Assembly (NCBI GenBank): GCA_020637615.1
Contig: JACKKC010000036.1
Location: forward strand, 1-25,853
Length of the DNA stretch: 25,853 bases
Direction: 5' to 3'
From: Rhodovulum sp.
Lineage (GTDB): Bacteria > Pseudomonadota > Alphaproteobacteria > Rhodobacterales > Rhodobacteraceae
The notes under the pieces were generated by a model. It was given only the letters and a program-made list of their open reading frames with translations. It ran no database searches and was not told the DNA's origin. Below, one piece after another: positions 14,878-22,429 of the stretch (its first letter is position 1; each line of letters opens with the position of its first letter). Made by a program: the position numbers and the translations under genes.

Positions 14878-15347
14878 TGCCCCGGCTCCGGGATCGCGAA
14901 GCCCGGGACGGGGCCGTAATCCTCGTGGTTGTGGTTGGTGATGCCCAGGTTCTCGACGACCTTCTCCACGACGATGTAGTTCACGCCGTCGCGCTGGTAA
15001 TGCAGCCCGTCGGCGACCAGCCGGTCGGAGGCGACGGTAAGCAGCGTCTCCGGCTCGGCCAGCGGGTCGGCGCCCTCGAGCCGGAGCACCAGATAGATCG
15101 TCCCGTCGTCGGCGAGCAGGCCCACCGGGATGCCGCCCTTGGCGCACCAGAGCGCGCAGGTGTGATGCGCCGAGCCCACCACCGCCTCGTAGCCGCCCAT
15201 CACGCCGGAGAAATAGCACCAGCTGTCGACCATCTCGCCCTCGACCTCGATGCGCTCGGGCGCGGTCTCCGCCGAGGCCGTCGCGGCGAGCGCGGCCAGG
15301 GGCAGGCCGATGAGCGCATGCCGCAAGCCACCAGTTGCAAGGATCAT
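14874..15347 (-). CDS. Exported Cys/His protein of unknown function, first gene of the SCO operon
   Basis: This 157-residue secreted protein has a signal peptide ending near ASA/ETA (26/27). The conserved-looking core is GEMVDSWCYFSGVMGG (37-52), HHTCALWCAKGGIPVGLL (61-78) and DDGTIYLVL (80-88), with Cys44, Cys64, Cys68 and a His61-His62 pair as potential metal ligands. The C-terminus has NHNHEDYGP. I recall this VDxxCY ... HxxCAxxC ... GxPVGLL pattern in uncharacterised proteobacterial secreted proteins but cannot name a function. ATG 15347 is preferred over GTG 15350 because GGGAGG (complement of 15353-15358) is then 5 nt away. It overlaps the next gene by ATGA. Confidence 0.75.
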   Translation of the reverse strand: MILATGGLRHALIGLPLAALAATASAETAPERIEVEGEMVDSWCYFSGVMGGYEAVVGSAHHTCALWCAKGGIPVGLLADDGTIYLVLRLEGADPLAEPETLLTVASDRLVADGLHYQRDGVNYIVVEKVVENLGITNHNHEDYGPVPGFAIPEPGQ

Positions 15348-15423
15348 CACCGCCTCCCGTCCGCCTCGACGGGCGATACGGCGGGGCGGCGGGCGATGTT
15401 ACAGCGCGGGGCTGCGGTCGCCG

Positions 15424-15465
15424 AAAAAAGGCGGGGCGACGCGCCGTATCGGGAGGATCGCCCCG
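15424..15465 (-). terminator. Rho-independent terminator of the hemF-GAP-GGCT operon
   Basis: On the minus strand a perfect 8-bp stem (CGGGGCGA in the first arm, 15458-15465 with 15432-15439) has an 18-nt loop. It is followed by CC and a run of six T (complement of 15424-15429). It sits about 90 nt beyond the GGCT-like stop and upstream of the SCO operon start, insulating the two operons. Confidence 0.75.
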
Positions 15466-15552
15466 ACGTCGGGCGGCGCGCATCGGTGATCCATCTCCGG
15501 CCGTGCCTCCGGAGCCTGCGCGATTCGCCGCAGGGTCCAGGCGGATCCGAGG

Positions 15553-16143
15553 TCACGGGCGCGGGGGGCGCAGGCCGCGCCACCAGGGATCGGCGCTGAG
15601 CGCGCGGCGCAGTCGCGTGCGCGTGGTCCAGGGCGCGCGGCGGATGTAGCGCTGCGCCTCGTCGAGGCTCTCGCCCTCGAGGCTGCGCAGATAGGCGAGC
15701 CCGGCGGCCACGGTGAAGGCCTCGCCCGTCGTCGCGCGGAAATTCGGCTCGAGATCGGTCCAGACCGCGCCGTCCCAGCCCTCGGCCGCGCACCAGGCCC
15801 CGACCGCCGCCACGACCTCCGGCATCCGGCTCTCGCCGCGGCCGGAGGCCTCGGCCCAGCCGATGCGGTGCAGCGGCGCGCGCTCGCGGGCGGCGAGGTC
15901 GGCGACCGCCTCGCCGAGCGCCGTGCGGCGCGAGCGGATGGCATGGGTGGCGCAGGGCGTGCCCTCGTCGGGGTCGAGGCAGACCACGAGGCTCATCCGG
16001 CGCTTGGGGCTGATGCGGCTGAATTCCATCGCCAGCCGCGGCCCTGCCCGCAGCGCCCAGTCGCCCGCGACCTTCGGCGCGAGGTCGTCGAGATCCCAGA
16101 GCAGCGAGCCCCAACCGAGGATGGCGATGCCGCCCGCCGTCAT
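15553..16143 (-). CDS. GGCT-like (gamma-glutamylcyclotransferase fold) hypothetical protein
   Basis: The 196-residue soluble protein opens with IAILGWGSLLWD, the Y/WGSLxW loop that binds the substrate in gamma-glutamylcyclotransferase-like folds. Family-like segments LAMEFSRISPKRRMSLVVCLDPDEGTPC and an internal Glu/Asp-rich region follow (WDGAVWTDLEPNF). The residues after about 165 (RAPWTTRTRLRRAL) match the C-terminal end of this hypothetical branch. Enzymatic activity on glutathione or other gamma-glutamyl compounds is not shown by the sequence. The ATG 16143 overlaps the GAP gene stop by ATGA; it is the last gene of a three-gene operon. Confidence 0.72.
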   Translation of the reverse strand: MTAGGIAILGWGSLLWDLDDLAPKVAGDWALRAGPRLAMEFSRISPKRRMSLVVCLDPDEGTPCATHAIRSRRTALGEAVADLAARERAPLHRIGWAEASGRGESRMPEVVAAVGAWCAAEGWDGAVWTDLEPNFRATTGEAFTVAAGLAYLRSLEGESLDEAQRYIRRAPWTTRTRLRRALSADPWWRGLRPPRP

Positions 16144-16817
16144 TGCAGGAGGCCCGCCAGTCCCTCGCCGGCCAGCTTGACGCCGAGGATCGAGAAGACG
16201 ACGGCGAGGATCACCGGCCCGTTTTCGATCATGAAGGCCCTCGCGGCATCGAGCCCGCGCGTGGCCGCCTTCCCGGCGACCAGCCTGGCGGCCGTCGCCG
16301 CCAGCACCGAGGCGGATCCGAGCAGCACGAAGGCGAGGGCGGGGCCGGCCGCGCCGCGGCCGGTAAGCCCAAGCCCGGCGATGGAGCCCGCCGCGCCGGC
16401 GGCGAAGGCGATGTTCTTGGGGTTGATCCCGCCGAGCGCCGCGCCGATGCCGAAGGCGCGCAGCGGTCGGGCCTCGCCGAGCGCCGCCATCCAGCCGGGC
16501 ACCGGCGCCGCCGCGCCGCCCCGGGGTCGCCCGCGCCACTTGGCTGCCGCGGCGGCCAGAAGCCCGAGGCCCGCGCCGAGCCGGATCAGGTTGGCGAGAG
16601 GTCCGGCGCTCTGGCCGGCGCCGTCGAGAAGCGCCACCGCCAGGACGGTCAGCGCCGCGAGGCCGGCGACAAATCCCGCGGCGAAGGCCGGCCCCGCGGT
16701 CGTGGCCCTCGGGCCGCTGAGGACCAGGATCGCGCCCACCACGGGAAAGGGGCTGAGGGCGACGCCCATGGCGAGCGGCAGGACCAGCGCCGCGGCGTCG
16801 AGCGCCCCGCCGGTCAT
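16140..16817 (-). CDS. GAP-family (Sap/SfLAP-like) integral membrane protein
   Basis: The 225-residue protein has six predicted helices, the layout of the GAP family (sulfolipid-1-addressing protein-like, LysE-superfamily relatives). The helix-1 motif PLAMGVALSPFPVVGAILVL and the mid-protein GGINPKNIAFAAGAAG correspond to the family's Pro-rich N-terminal helix and its NPKN loop. Known relatives export glycopeptidolipid or sulfolipid precursors in mycobacteria; the proteobacterial substrate is unknown. It starts 1 nt after the hemF stop and overlaps the GGCT-like gene by 4 nt. Confidence 0.75.
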   Translation of the reverse strand: MTGGALDAAALVLPLAMGVALSPFPVVGAILVLSGPRATTAGPAFAAGFVAGLAALTVLAVALLDGAGQSAGPLANLIRLGAGLGLLAAAAAKWRGRPRGGAAAPVPGWMAALGEARPLRAFGIGAALGGINPKNIAFAAGAAGSIAGLGLTGRGAAGPALAFVLLGSASVLAATAARLVAGKAATRGLDAARAFMIENGPVILAVVFSILGVKLAGEGLAGLLQ

Positions 16818-16818
16818 G

Positions 16819-17718
16819 TCACGGCCATTTCGCTACCGGCGGCAGGGACATCAGCACCGCTTCGGGGTTGTGGCCGGTCTCGAGCCCGAAGCGGGTGCCG
16901 CGGTCGTAGACCAGGTTGAACTCGGCATAGCGCCCGCGCCGGATGAGCTGGATCTCGCGCTGGGACTCGGTCCAGGGCTCGGCGAGGTGGCGACGGGTGA
17001 TCGGCAGGAAGGCGGTGAGGAAGGCGCGGCCCACGTCGCGCACGAAGGCGAAATCCGCTTCCGCGTCGCCGCTGGCGAGATCGTCGAAGAAGATGCCGCC
17101 GACCCCGCGCGGCTCGTTCCAGTGGCGGATCAGGAAATACTCGTCCGCCCAGGCCTTGAAGCGGGTGTAGTAGCCCGGATCATGCGCGTCGCAGGCGGCC
17201 TTCAGCGCGGCATGGAAGGCGGCGGTATCGGCCGCATCCTCGATCATCGGATTGAGATCGGCGCCGCCGCCGAACCATTGCGCGCCCGGCGTCCAGAACA
17301 TCCGCGTGTTCATGTGCACCGCCGGGCTGAGCGGCGAGCGCATATGCGCGACGAGGCTGACGCCCGAGGCCCAGAAGCGCGGATCGGCGTCGAGGCCGGG
17401 CACCTCGCGCCGCGCCGTCAGGCTGCGCTGCGCCTGCGCGCCGAGCCTTCCGTAGACGGTCGAGACATTGACGCCGACCTTCTCGAAGACCCGGCCCCCG
17501 CGCATCACCGCCATCACCCCGCCGCCGGCGTCCTCGCCGCCCTCGCCGGCGCGGCGGGTCGCCTTGCGCTCGAAGCGCCCCGCCGGCAGCCCGGCGAAGG
17601 GGCCCGCGGCCTGGGCGTCCTCCAGCGCCTCGAAGGCGGCGCAGATCTCGTCGCGCAGCGTCTCGAACCATGCCGCGGCACGGGCCTTCAGCGCCTCGCC
17701 GGACTCGGGATCCTCCAT
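16819..17718 (-). CDS. hemF: Oxygen-dependent coproporphyrinogen III oxidase
   Basis: HemF decarboxylates coproporphyrinogen III to protoporphyrinogen IX using O2, a late step of haem synthesis. The protein has 299 residues, the normal length. Recognisable blocks are VSLVAHMRSPLSPAVHMNTRMFW with the catalytic-region His residues, WFGGGADLNPMI, and WADEYFLIRHWNEPRGVGGIFFDDL, followed by RGRYAEFNLVYDRGTRFGLETG near the C-terminus. ATG 17718 is preceded by GAGGTG at good spacing. A perfect 10-bp palindrome GTCCCGGGAC (17741-17750) lies just upstream. No FNR-type box (TTGAT-N4-ATCAA) was seen in the leader. It heads an operon with two poorly characterised genes. Confidence 0.97.
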   Translation of the reverse strand: MEDPESGEALKARAAAWFETLRDEICAAFEALEDAQAAGPFAGLPAGRFERKATRRAGEGGEDAGGGVMAVMRGGRVFEKVGVNVSTVYGRLGAQAQRSLTARREVPGLDADPRFWASGVSLVAHMRSPLSPAVHMNTRMFWTPGAQWFGGGADLNPMIEDAADTAAFHAALKAACDAHDPGYYTRFKAWADEYFLIRHWNEPRGVGGIFFDDLASGDAEADFAFVRDVGRAFLTAFLPITRRHLAEPWTESQREIQLIRRGRYAEFNLVYDRGTRFGLETGHNPEAVLMSLPPVAKWP

Positions 17719-17794
17719 CGCGTCACCTCATGGAACTCGGGTCCCGGGACTAAGGGAGTGCGGTGGCGGCGTCCAGTCCGGGCGGTGGGCACCG

Positions 17795-17866
17795 CTGGGC
17801 CAGGCGCTGCCCTCGTCTTGCAGTGGGACGGTCGAGGAAGGAATATTGGGCTCCAGTTGTGGTCGC
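17795..17866 (+). repeat. Diverged repeat, copy B (upstream of the ABC exporter leader)
   Basis: It aligns without gaps to the minus strand of 10729-10800, about 72 percent identical by hand count, with the 14-bp identical core at 17824-17837. In one reading frame many differences are synonymous (for example CCG/CCA, GCC/GCT, CAA/CAG, CGA/AGG), which could mean a relic of coding sequence. It could also be a regulatory element or a decayed mobile repeat. Confidence 0.65.
17818..17847 (+). promoter_or_regulatory. Weak candidate promoter for the ABC exporter leader transcript
   Basis: TTGCAG (17818-17823) and AATATT (17842-17847) are 18 nt apart, inside repeat copy B. AATATT is the only AT-rich hexamer nearby. 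The match is partial (three and four of six positions), so this is a candidate only. It would give a leader of roughly 190 nt before the exporter gene. Confidence 0.3.
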
Positions 17867-17945
17867 CTCGGCGGCGAGCCGGAACGGGGTGACAAGGGCG
17901 CGGATTTGCGCTATCACACCTGCCGCAACCCGAAGGAGACGCTGC

Positions 17946-17978
17946 ATGGAAATGATCCGGAGACGAGCCCGCTTCTAG
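17946..17978 (+). CDS. Putative 10-residue leader peptide MEMIRRRARF
   Basis: This short ORF (ATG 17946, TAG 17976-17978) has an excellent Shine-Dalgarno, AAGGAG at 17933-17938, 7 nt before its ATG. That is a better match than the one for the exporter gene downstream. It encodes RRR and RAR, both matching the +x+ pattern (Arg/Lys-any-Arg/Lys) known to promote macrolide-dependent ribosome stalling in erm leader peptides. It ends 1 nt before the first of two overlapping hairpins, 69 nt ahead of an ABC exporter. That it regulates the exporter is inference; a chance ORF is the alternative. Confidence 0.45.
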   Translation: MEMIRRRARF

Positions 17979-17979
17979 C

Positions 17980-18005
17980 CGGCCCCGGATCGGGCCGTCT
18001 GGCCC
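17980..18005 (+). promoter_or_regulatory. Two mutually exclusive hairpins in the exporter leader
   Basis: Hairpin 1 pairs CGGCCC (17980-17985) with GGGCCG (17992-17997), loop of 6. Hairpin 2 pairs GGGCC (17992-17996) with GGCCC (18001-18005), loop of 4. They share the segment 17992-17996 and cannot form together. They start just after the stop of the leader ORF, the geometry expected of ribosome-controlled attenuation. Stems are short, and GC-rich DNA makes such pairs by chance fairly often. Confidence 0.4.
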
Positions 18006-18047
18006 CGTTGCACCCATCCCCTCTCGTTGCCGCCGAAAGGCCCCCCG

Positions 18048-19901
<1,854 letters not shown>

Positions 19902-19922
19902 CCGGTGGCGTTCTCGGCAGCG

Positions 19923-19952
19923 TTGACGCATGGCCGCGCATGCTGGAATGCT
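19923..19952 (+). promoter_or_regulatory. Candidate promoter for the SLC13 gene
   Basis: TTGACG (19923-19928) is a strong -35 match and is followed 18 nt later by AATGCT (19947-19952), a weak -10. It lies in the 76-nt gap after the ABC gene and would put transcription start about 20 nt before the SLC13 ATG. Confidence 0.38.
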
Positions 19953-19977
19953 CTCTCAGCGACGATAGGGGGACCTC

Positions 19978-21582
19978 ATGGACAACGAGCCGTTGCATCA
20001 GCAGGGAGAGTATGCGGAATACGCCGACGAGGCCGCGCCGAGCCAGCGCTCGGCGCGCGTGATCTGGGGTCTGCGTGCCGGCGGCCTCGTCGTCGCCCTG
20101 CTGGTCTGGCTGCTGCTGGGCGGCTCGGAGGGACTGAGCCCCGACGCCCGCTGGGTGGCGGCGGTCGGCACGCTGATGGCGATCTGGTGGATGACCGAGG
20201 CGATCCCGCTCTCGGCCACCTCGCTCCTGCCGATCGTGCTGATCCCGATGCTGACCGAGCGCACCGTCGGCGAGGCGACCGCGCCCTATGCCAGCTCCAT
20301 CGTCTTCCTCTTCCTCGGCGGCTTCCTGATCGCCATCGCCATGGAGAAATGGAACCTTCACCGGCGCGTCGCGCTCCTCACGCTGCGCCGCGTCGGGGTC
20401 GAGCCGAAGCGCATCGTGCTCGGCCTGATGCTCGCCACCGGCTTCCTCTCCATGTGGGTGTCGAACACCGCCACCACGCTGATGATGCTGCCGATCGGCC
20501 TCTCGGTGCTGGCGCTCGTGACCGAGCGCTCCGGCCCGGGCGCCGTGGAGAAGATCCCCGAGCACGAGCATCACCATCTCGGCCACGTCGACCCGGTCCG
20601 CGACGACAACCTGCGCCGCTTCGGCGTCTGCCTGACGCTCGCCATCGCCTGGTCGGCGACCATGGGCGGGCTCGGCACGCTGCTCGGCTCGCCGCCGAAC
20701 GCCATCGTCGCGGGCTACGCCGCCGACGAACTCGGCCGCGACATCGGCTTCCTGGAATGGATGATGCTCGGCCTGCCGCTCGCCATCGTCTTCATCTTCA
20801 TCGGCTGGTTCATGATGACCCGGGTGCTCTACCCCTTCCGCATCGCCGAGATCCCCGGCGGGCGGCAGATGATCGACGAGGAGATCGCGAAGCTCGGCCC
20901 GCTCGGGCAGGGCGAGAAGATGGTGATGATCGTCTTCGGCTCTGCCGCCTTCCTCTGGGTGGTGCCAGGCCTTCTCGCCAGCATCCCGGGCGTCGGCGCA
21001 CTGCTCGGGCCGCTCGGCGATCTCGACGACACCGCCATCGCCATCGCCGCCGGCATCGCCATGTTCATCCTGCCCGGACGCGGCCGCACCGTGATGGTGC
21101 TGGACTGGAAGGACGCCGAGGACGGCCTGCCCTGGGGCGTGCTCCTGCTCTTCGGCGGCGGGCTCAGCCTCGCCGGCGCTGTTGCGGCAACCGGGCTCGA
21201 CGGCTGGTTCGGCGAACAGGTCACCGGCCTCGGGGCGCTTCCGCCGGTGCTGCTCGTCGCCGCCGTGGTCGGCATCGTGCTGTTCCTGACCGAGATCACC
21301 TCGAACACCGCCACCGCCGCCACCTTCATCCCGATCCTCGGCGGCGTCGCGGTCGGCATCGGCGCCGACGCCATGTCCCTGCTGATCCCGGCCGCCTTCG
21401 CCGCCACCTGCGCCTTCATGCTGCCGGTCGGAACGCCGCCGAACGCCATCGTCTTCGGCACCGGCGCGGTGACCATCGGCCAGATGGCCCGTGGCGGCGT
21501 GGTCTTGAACCTGATCGGCATCGTGCTGATCACCGCCTTCTGCTACTACCTCGGCGGCATCGCTCTCGGCCTGCAATTCTGA
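19978..21582 (+). CDS. SLC13/DASS-family Na+-coupled anion (dicarboxylate/sulfate) symporter
   Basis: The 534-residue membrane protein has about 11 helices and a 40-residue hydrophilic N-terminus. Family marks are the two Ser-Asn-Thr (SNT) substrate- and sodium-site motifs: MWVSNTATTLMMLPIG in the first half and EITSNTATAATFIPIL in the second. Each half also has a GxPPNAI loop (LLGSPPNAIV and LPVGTPPNAIVF). The segment IWWMTEAIPLSATSLLPIVL is the typical helix 2. Relatives import succinate, citrate, malate, sulfate or taurine-type anions with Na+; the exact substrate cannot be read. A His-rich cytoplasmic loop EHEHHHLGH sits at about residues 197-205. ATG 19978 follows AGGGGGA. The Mrp antiporter in this window could maintain the Na+ gradient it needs. 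Confidence 0.92.
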   Translation: MDNEPLHQQGEYAEYADEAAPSQRSARVIWGLRAGGLVVALLVWLLLGGSEGLSPDARWVAAVGTLMAIWWMTEAIPLSATSLLPIVLIPMLTERTVGEATAPYASSIVFLFLGGFLIAIAMEKWNLHRRVALLTLRRVGVEPKRIVLGLMLATGFLSMWVSNTATTLMMLPIGLSVLALVTERSGPGAVEKIPEHEHHHLGHVDPVRDDNLRRFGVCLTLAIAWSATMGGLGTLLGSPPNAIVAGYAADELGRDIGFLEWMMLGLPLAIVFIFIGWFMMTRVLYPFRIAEIPGGRQMIDEEIAKLGPLGQGEKMVMIVFGSAAFLWVVPGLLASIPGVGALLGPLGDLDDTAIAIAAGIAMFILPGRGRTVMVLDWKDAEDGLPWGVLLLFGGGLSLAGAVAATGLDGWFGEQVTGLGALPPVLLVAAVVGIVLFLTEITSNTATAATFIPILGGVAVGIGADAMSLLIPAAFAATCAFMLPVGTPPNAIVFGTGAVTIGQMARGGVVLNLIGIVLITAFCYYLGGIALGLQF

Positions 21583-21611
21583 CCGCGGCGGGGCGCGGCC
21601 CGTCGCCGCGG
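21583..21611 (+). terminator. Terminator-like hairpin after the SLC13 gene
   Basis: A perfect 8-bp stem (CCGCGGCG at 21583-21590 with 21604-21611, loop of 13) begins directly after the stop codon. No T-run follows, so if it terminates transcription it probably does so inefficiently or with Rho. Confidence 0.4.
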
Positions 21612-21617
21612 CCCGCA

Positions 21618-21645
21618 TTGTCATCCTGAGCCGACCCGCTACGAT
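21618..21645 (+). promoter_or_regulatory. Candidate promoter for paiB-ABC2-tlyA
   Basis: TTGTCA (21618-21623) and TACGAT (21640-21645) are 16 nt apart, five and four of six consensus positions. Transcription would begin near 21652, at the edge of the ABC gene stub, about 140 nt before paiB. Confidence 0.48.
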
Positions 21646-21650
21646 TCGGC

Positions 21651-21746
21651 GCCTGGATCGCGGAATCTGGCAGCCATGGCGTGCTTCTGGCGCGCGACGG
21701 CCTATATGCGCGTTTCTGGCGCCGCCAATCGGGCGGGTTCGTCAGC
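21651..21746 (+). pseudogene. 3' stub of a third ABC exporter gene
   Basis: Translation in the frame of 21654 gives WIAESGSH, then GVLLARDGLYARFW and RRQSGGFVS. This matches the C-terminal end of both flanking ABC exporters (GSHAELLARDGLYARLW and GSHASLLARNGLYARFW, RQSGGF) and no other part. Nothing upstream of it resembles an ABC gene: the SLC13 stop is 69 nt away. Its codons (CTA, TAT, CGT, CAA) are less GC-rich at third positions than in the intact copies, and differences are mainly synonymous. It is therefore an older, separate paralogue rather than a fresh copy. The frame runs on without a stop into paiB. Homology is seen directly; the deletion history is inferred. Confidence 0.8.
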
Positions 21747-21790
21747 CGCCGGGACCGGCGGCCGCGGTCCCGGGAGGGCAAGGAGAGGAC

Positions 21791-22429
21791 ATGTACATTC
21801 CGCCCGCCTTTCGTGACGACGATCTGGGCGCGCTCCACGCGGCGATCGGCCGGGCCGGGCTCGCGACGCTGGTGACCGCCACGGCGGAAGGGCTCATCGG
21901 CACGCCGCTGCCGATGCTGCTGGCGCCGGAGGAGGGCCCGCTCGGGACGCTCTACGGCCATGTCGCGAAGGCGAATCCGCAGGCGCGGCTTGCGGTCGCC
22001 GGCGAGGCGATGGTGATCTTCGCCGGGCCCGACGCCTATGTCTCCCCGGGCTGGTACGCGTCCAAGGCCGCGCACGGCAGGGTCGTGCCCACCTGGAACT
22101 ATGCCGCGATCCATGTCTACGGCGCGCCCGAGTTCTTCGAGGCCGAGGAGAGGCTGCGCGACGTGGTGACCCGCCTGACCGAGCGGCACGAGGCCGGCCG
22201 CGCCGAGCCCTGGGCGGTGTCGGACGCGCCGGAGGATTTCGTCCGCCGCCAGCTCCGCGGCATCGTCGGCGTGCGGATCGGGATCGCGCGGATCGACGGC
22301 AAGCGGAAATTCAGCCAGAACCAGAGTCTGGCCGACCGCGAGGGCGTGGTGCGGGGGCTCGGCGCCAGCGGCGAGCCGATGGCGGCCGCGGTCGCCGCCG
22401 GCATCCCCATCGGTGGGGAAAGCGCGTGA
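21791..22429 (+). CDS. PaiB-family FMN-binding protein (negative transcriptional regulator family)
   Basis: The 212-residue protein belongs to the PaiB family (FMN-binding split-barrel fold), named after a Bacillus subtilis gene implicated in repression of sporulation and protease genes. The N-terminus MYIPPAFRDDDL and the FMN-site blocks GTLYGHVAKANPQ, IFAGPDAYVSPGWYASK and VVPTWNYAAIHVYG are characteristic. KFSQNQSLADREGVV near 182-196 is the usual C-terminal mark. AGGAG lies 5 nt before ATG 21791. The stop overlaps the start of the second ABC exporter (GTGA), so the two are translated together. DNA binding is not evident and the real role may be enzymatic. Confidence 0.9.
   Translation: MYIPPAFRDDDLGALHAAIGRAGLATLVTATAEGLIGTPLPMLLAPEEGPLGTLYGHVAKANPQARLAVAGEAMVIFAGPDAYVSPGWYASKAAHGRVVPTWNYAAIHVYGAPEFFEAEERLRDVVTRLTERHEAGRAEPWAVSDAPEDFVRRQLRGIVGVRIGIARIDGKRKFSQNQSLADREGVVRGLGASGEPMAAAVAAGIPIGGESA

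Noticed and set aside
15868..17892. 674-codon plus-strand frame across the GGCT, GAP and hemF genes
   Set aside because: It is the antisense shadow of three conserved minus-strand genes. Only its last codons coincide with repeat copy B.
21681..21875. 64-codon frame as an independent small gene
   Set aside because: Its first part is the ABC exporter stub and its second part is an out-of-frame reading of the paiB start; no Shine-Dalgarno of its own.
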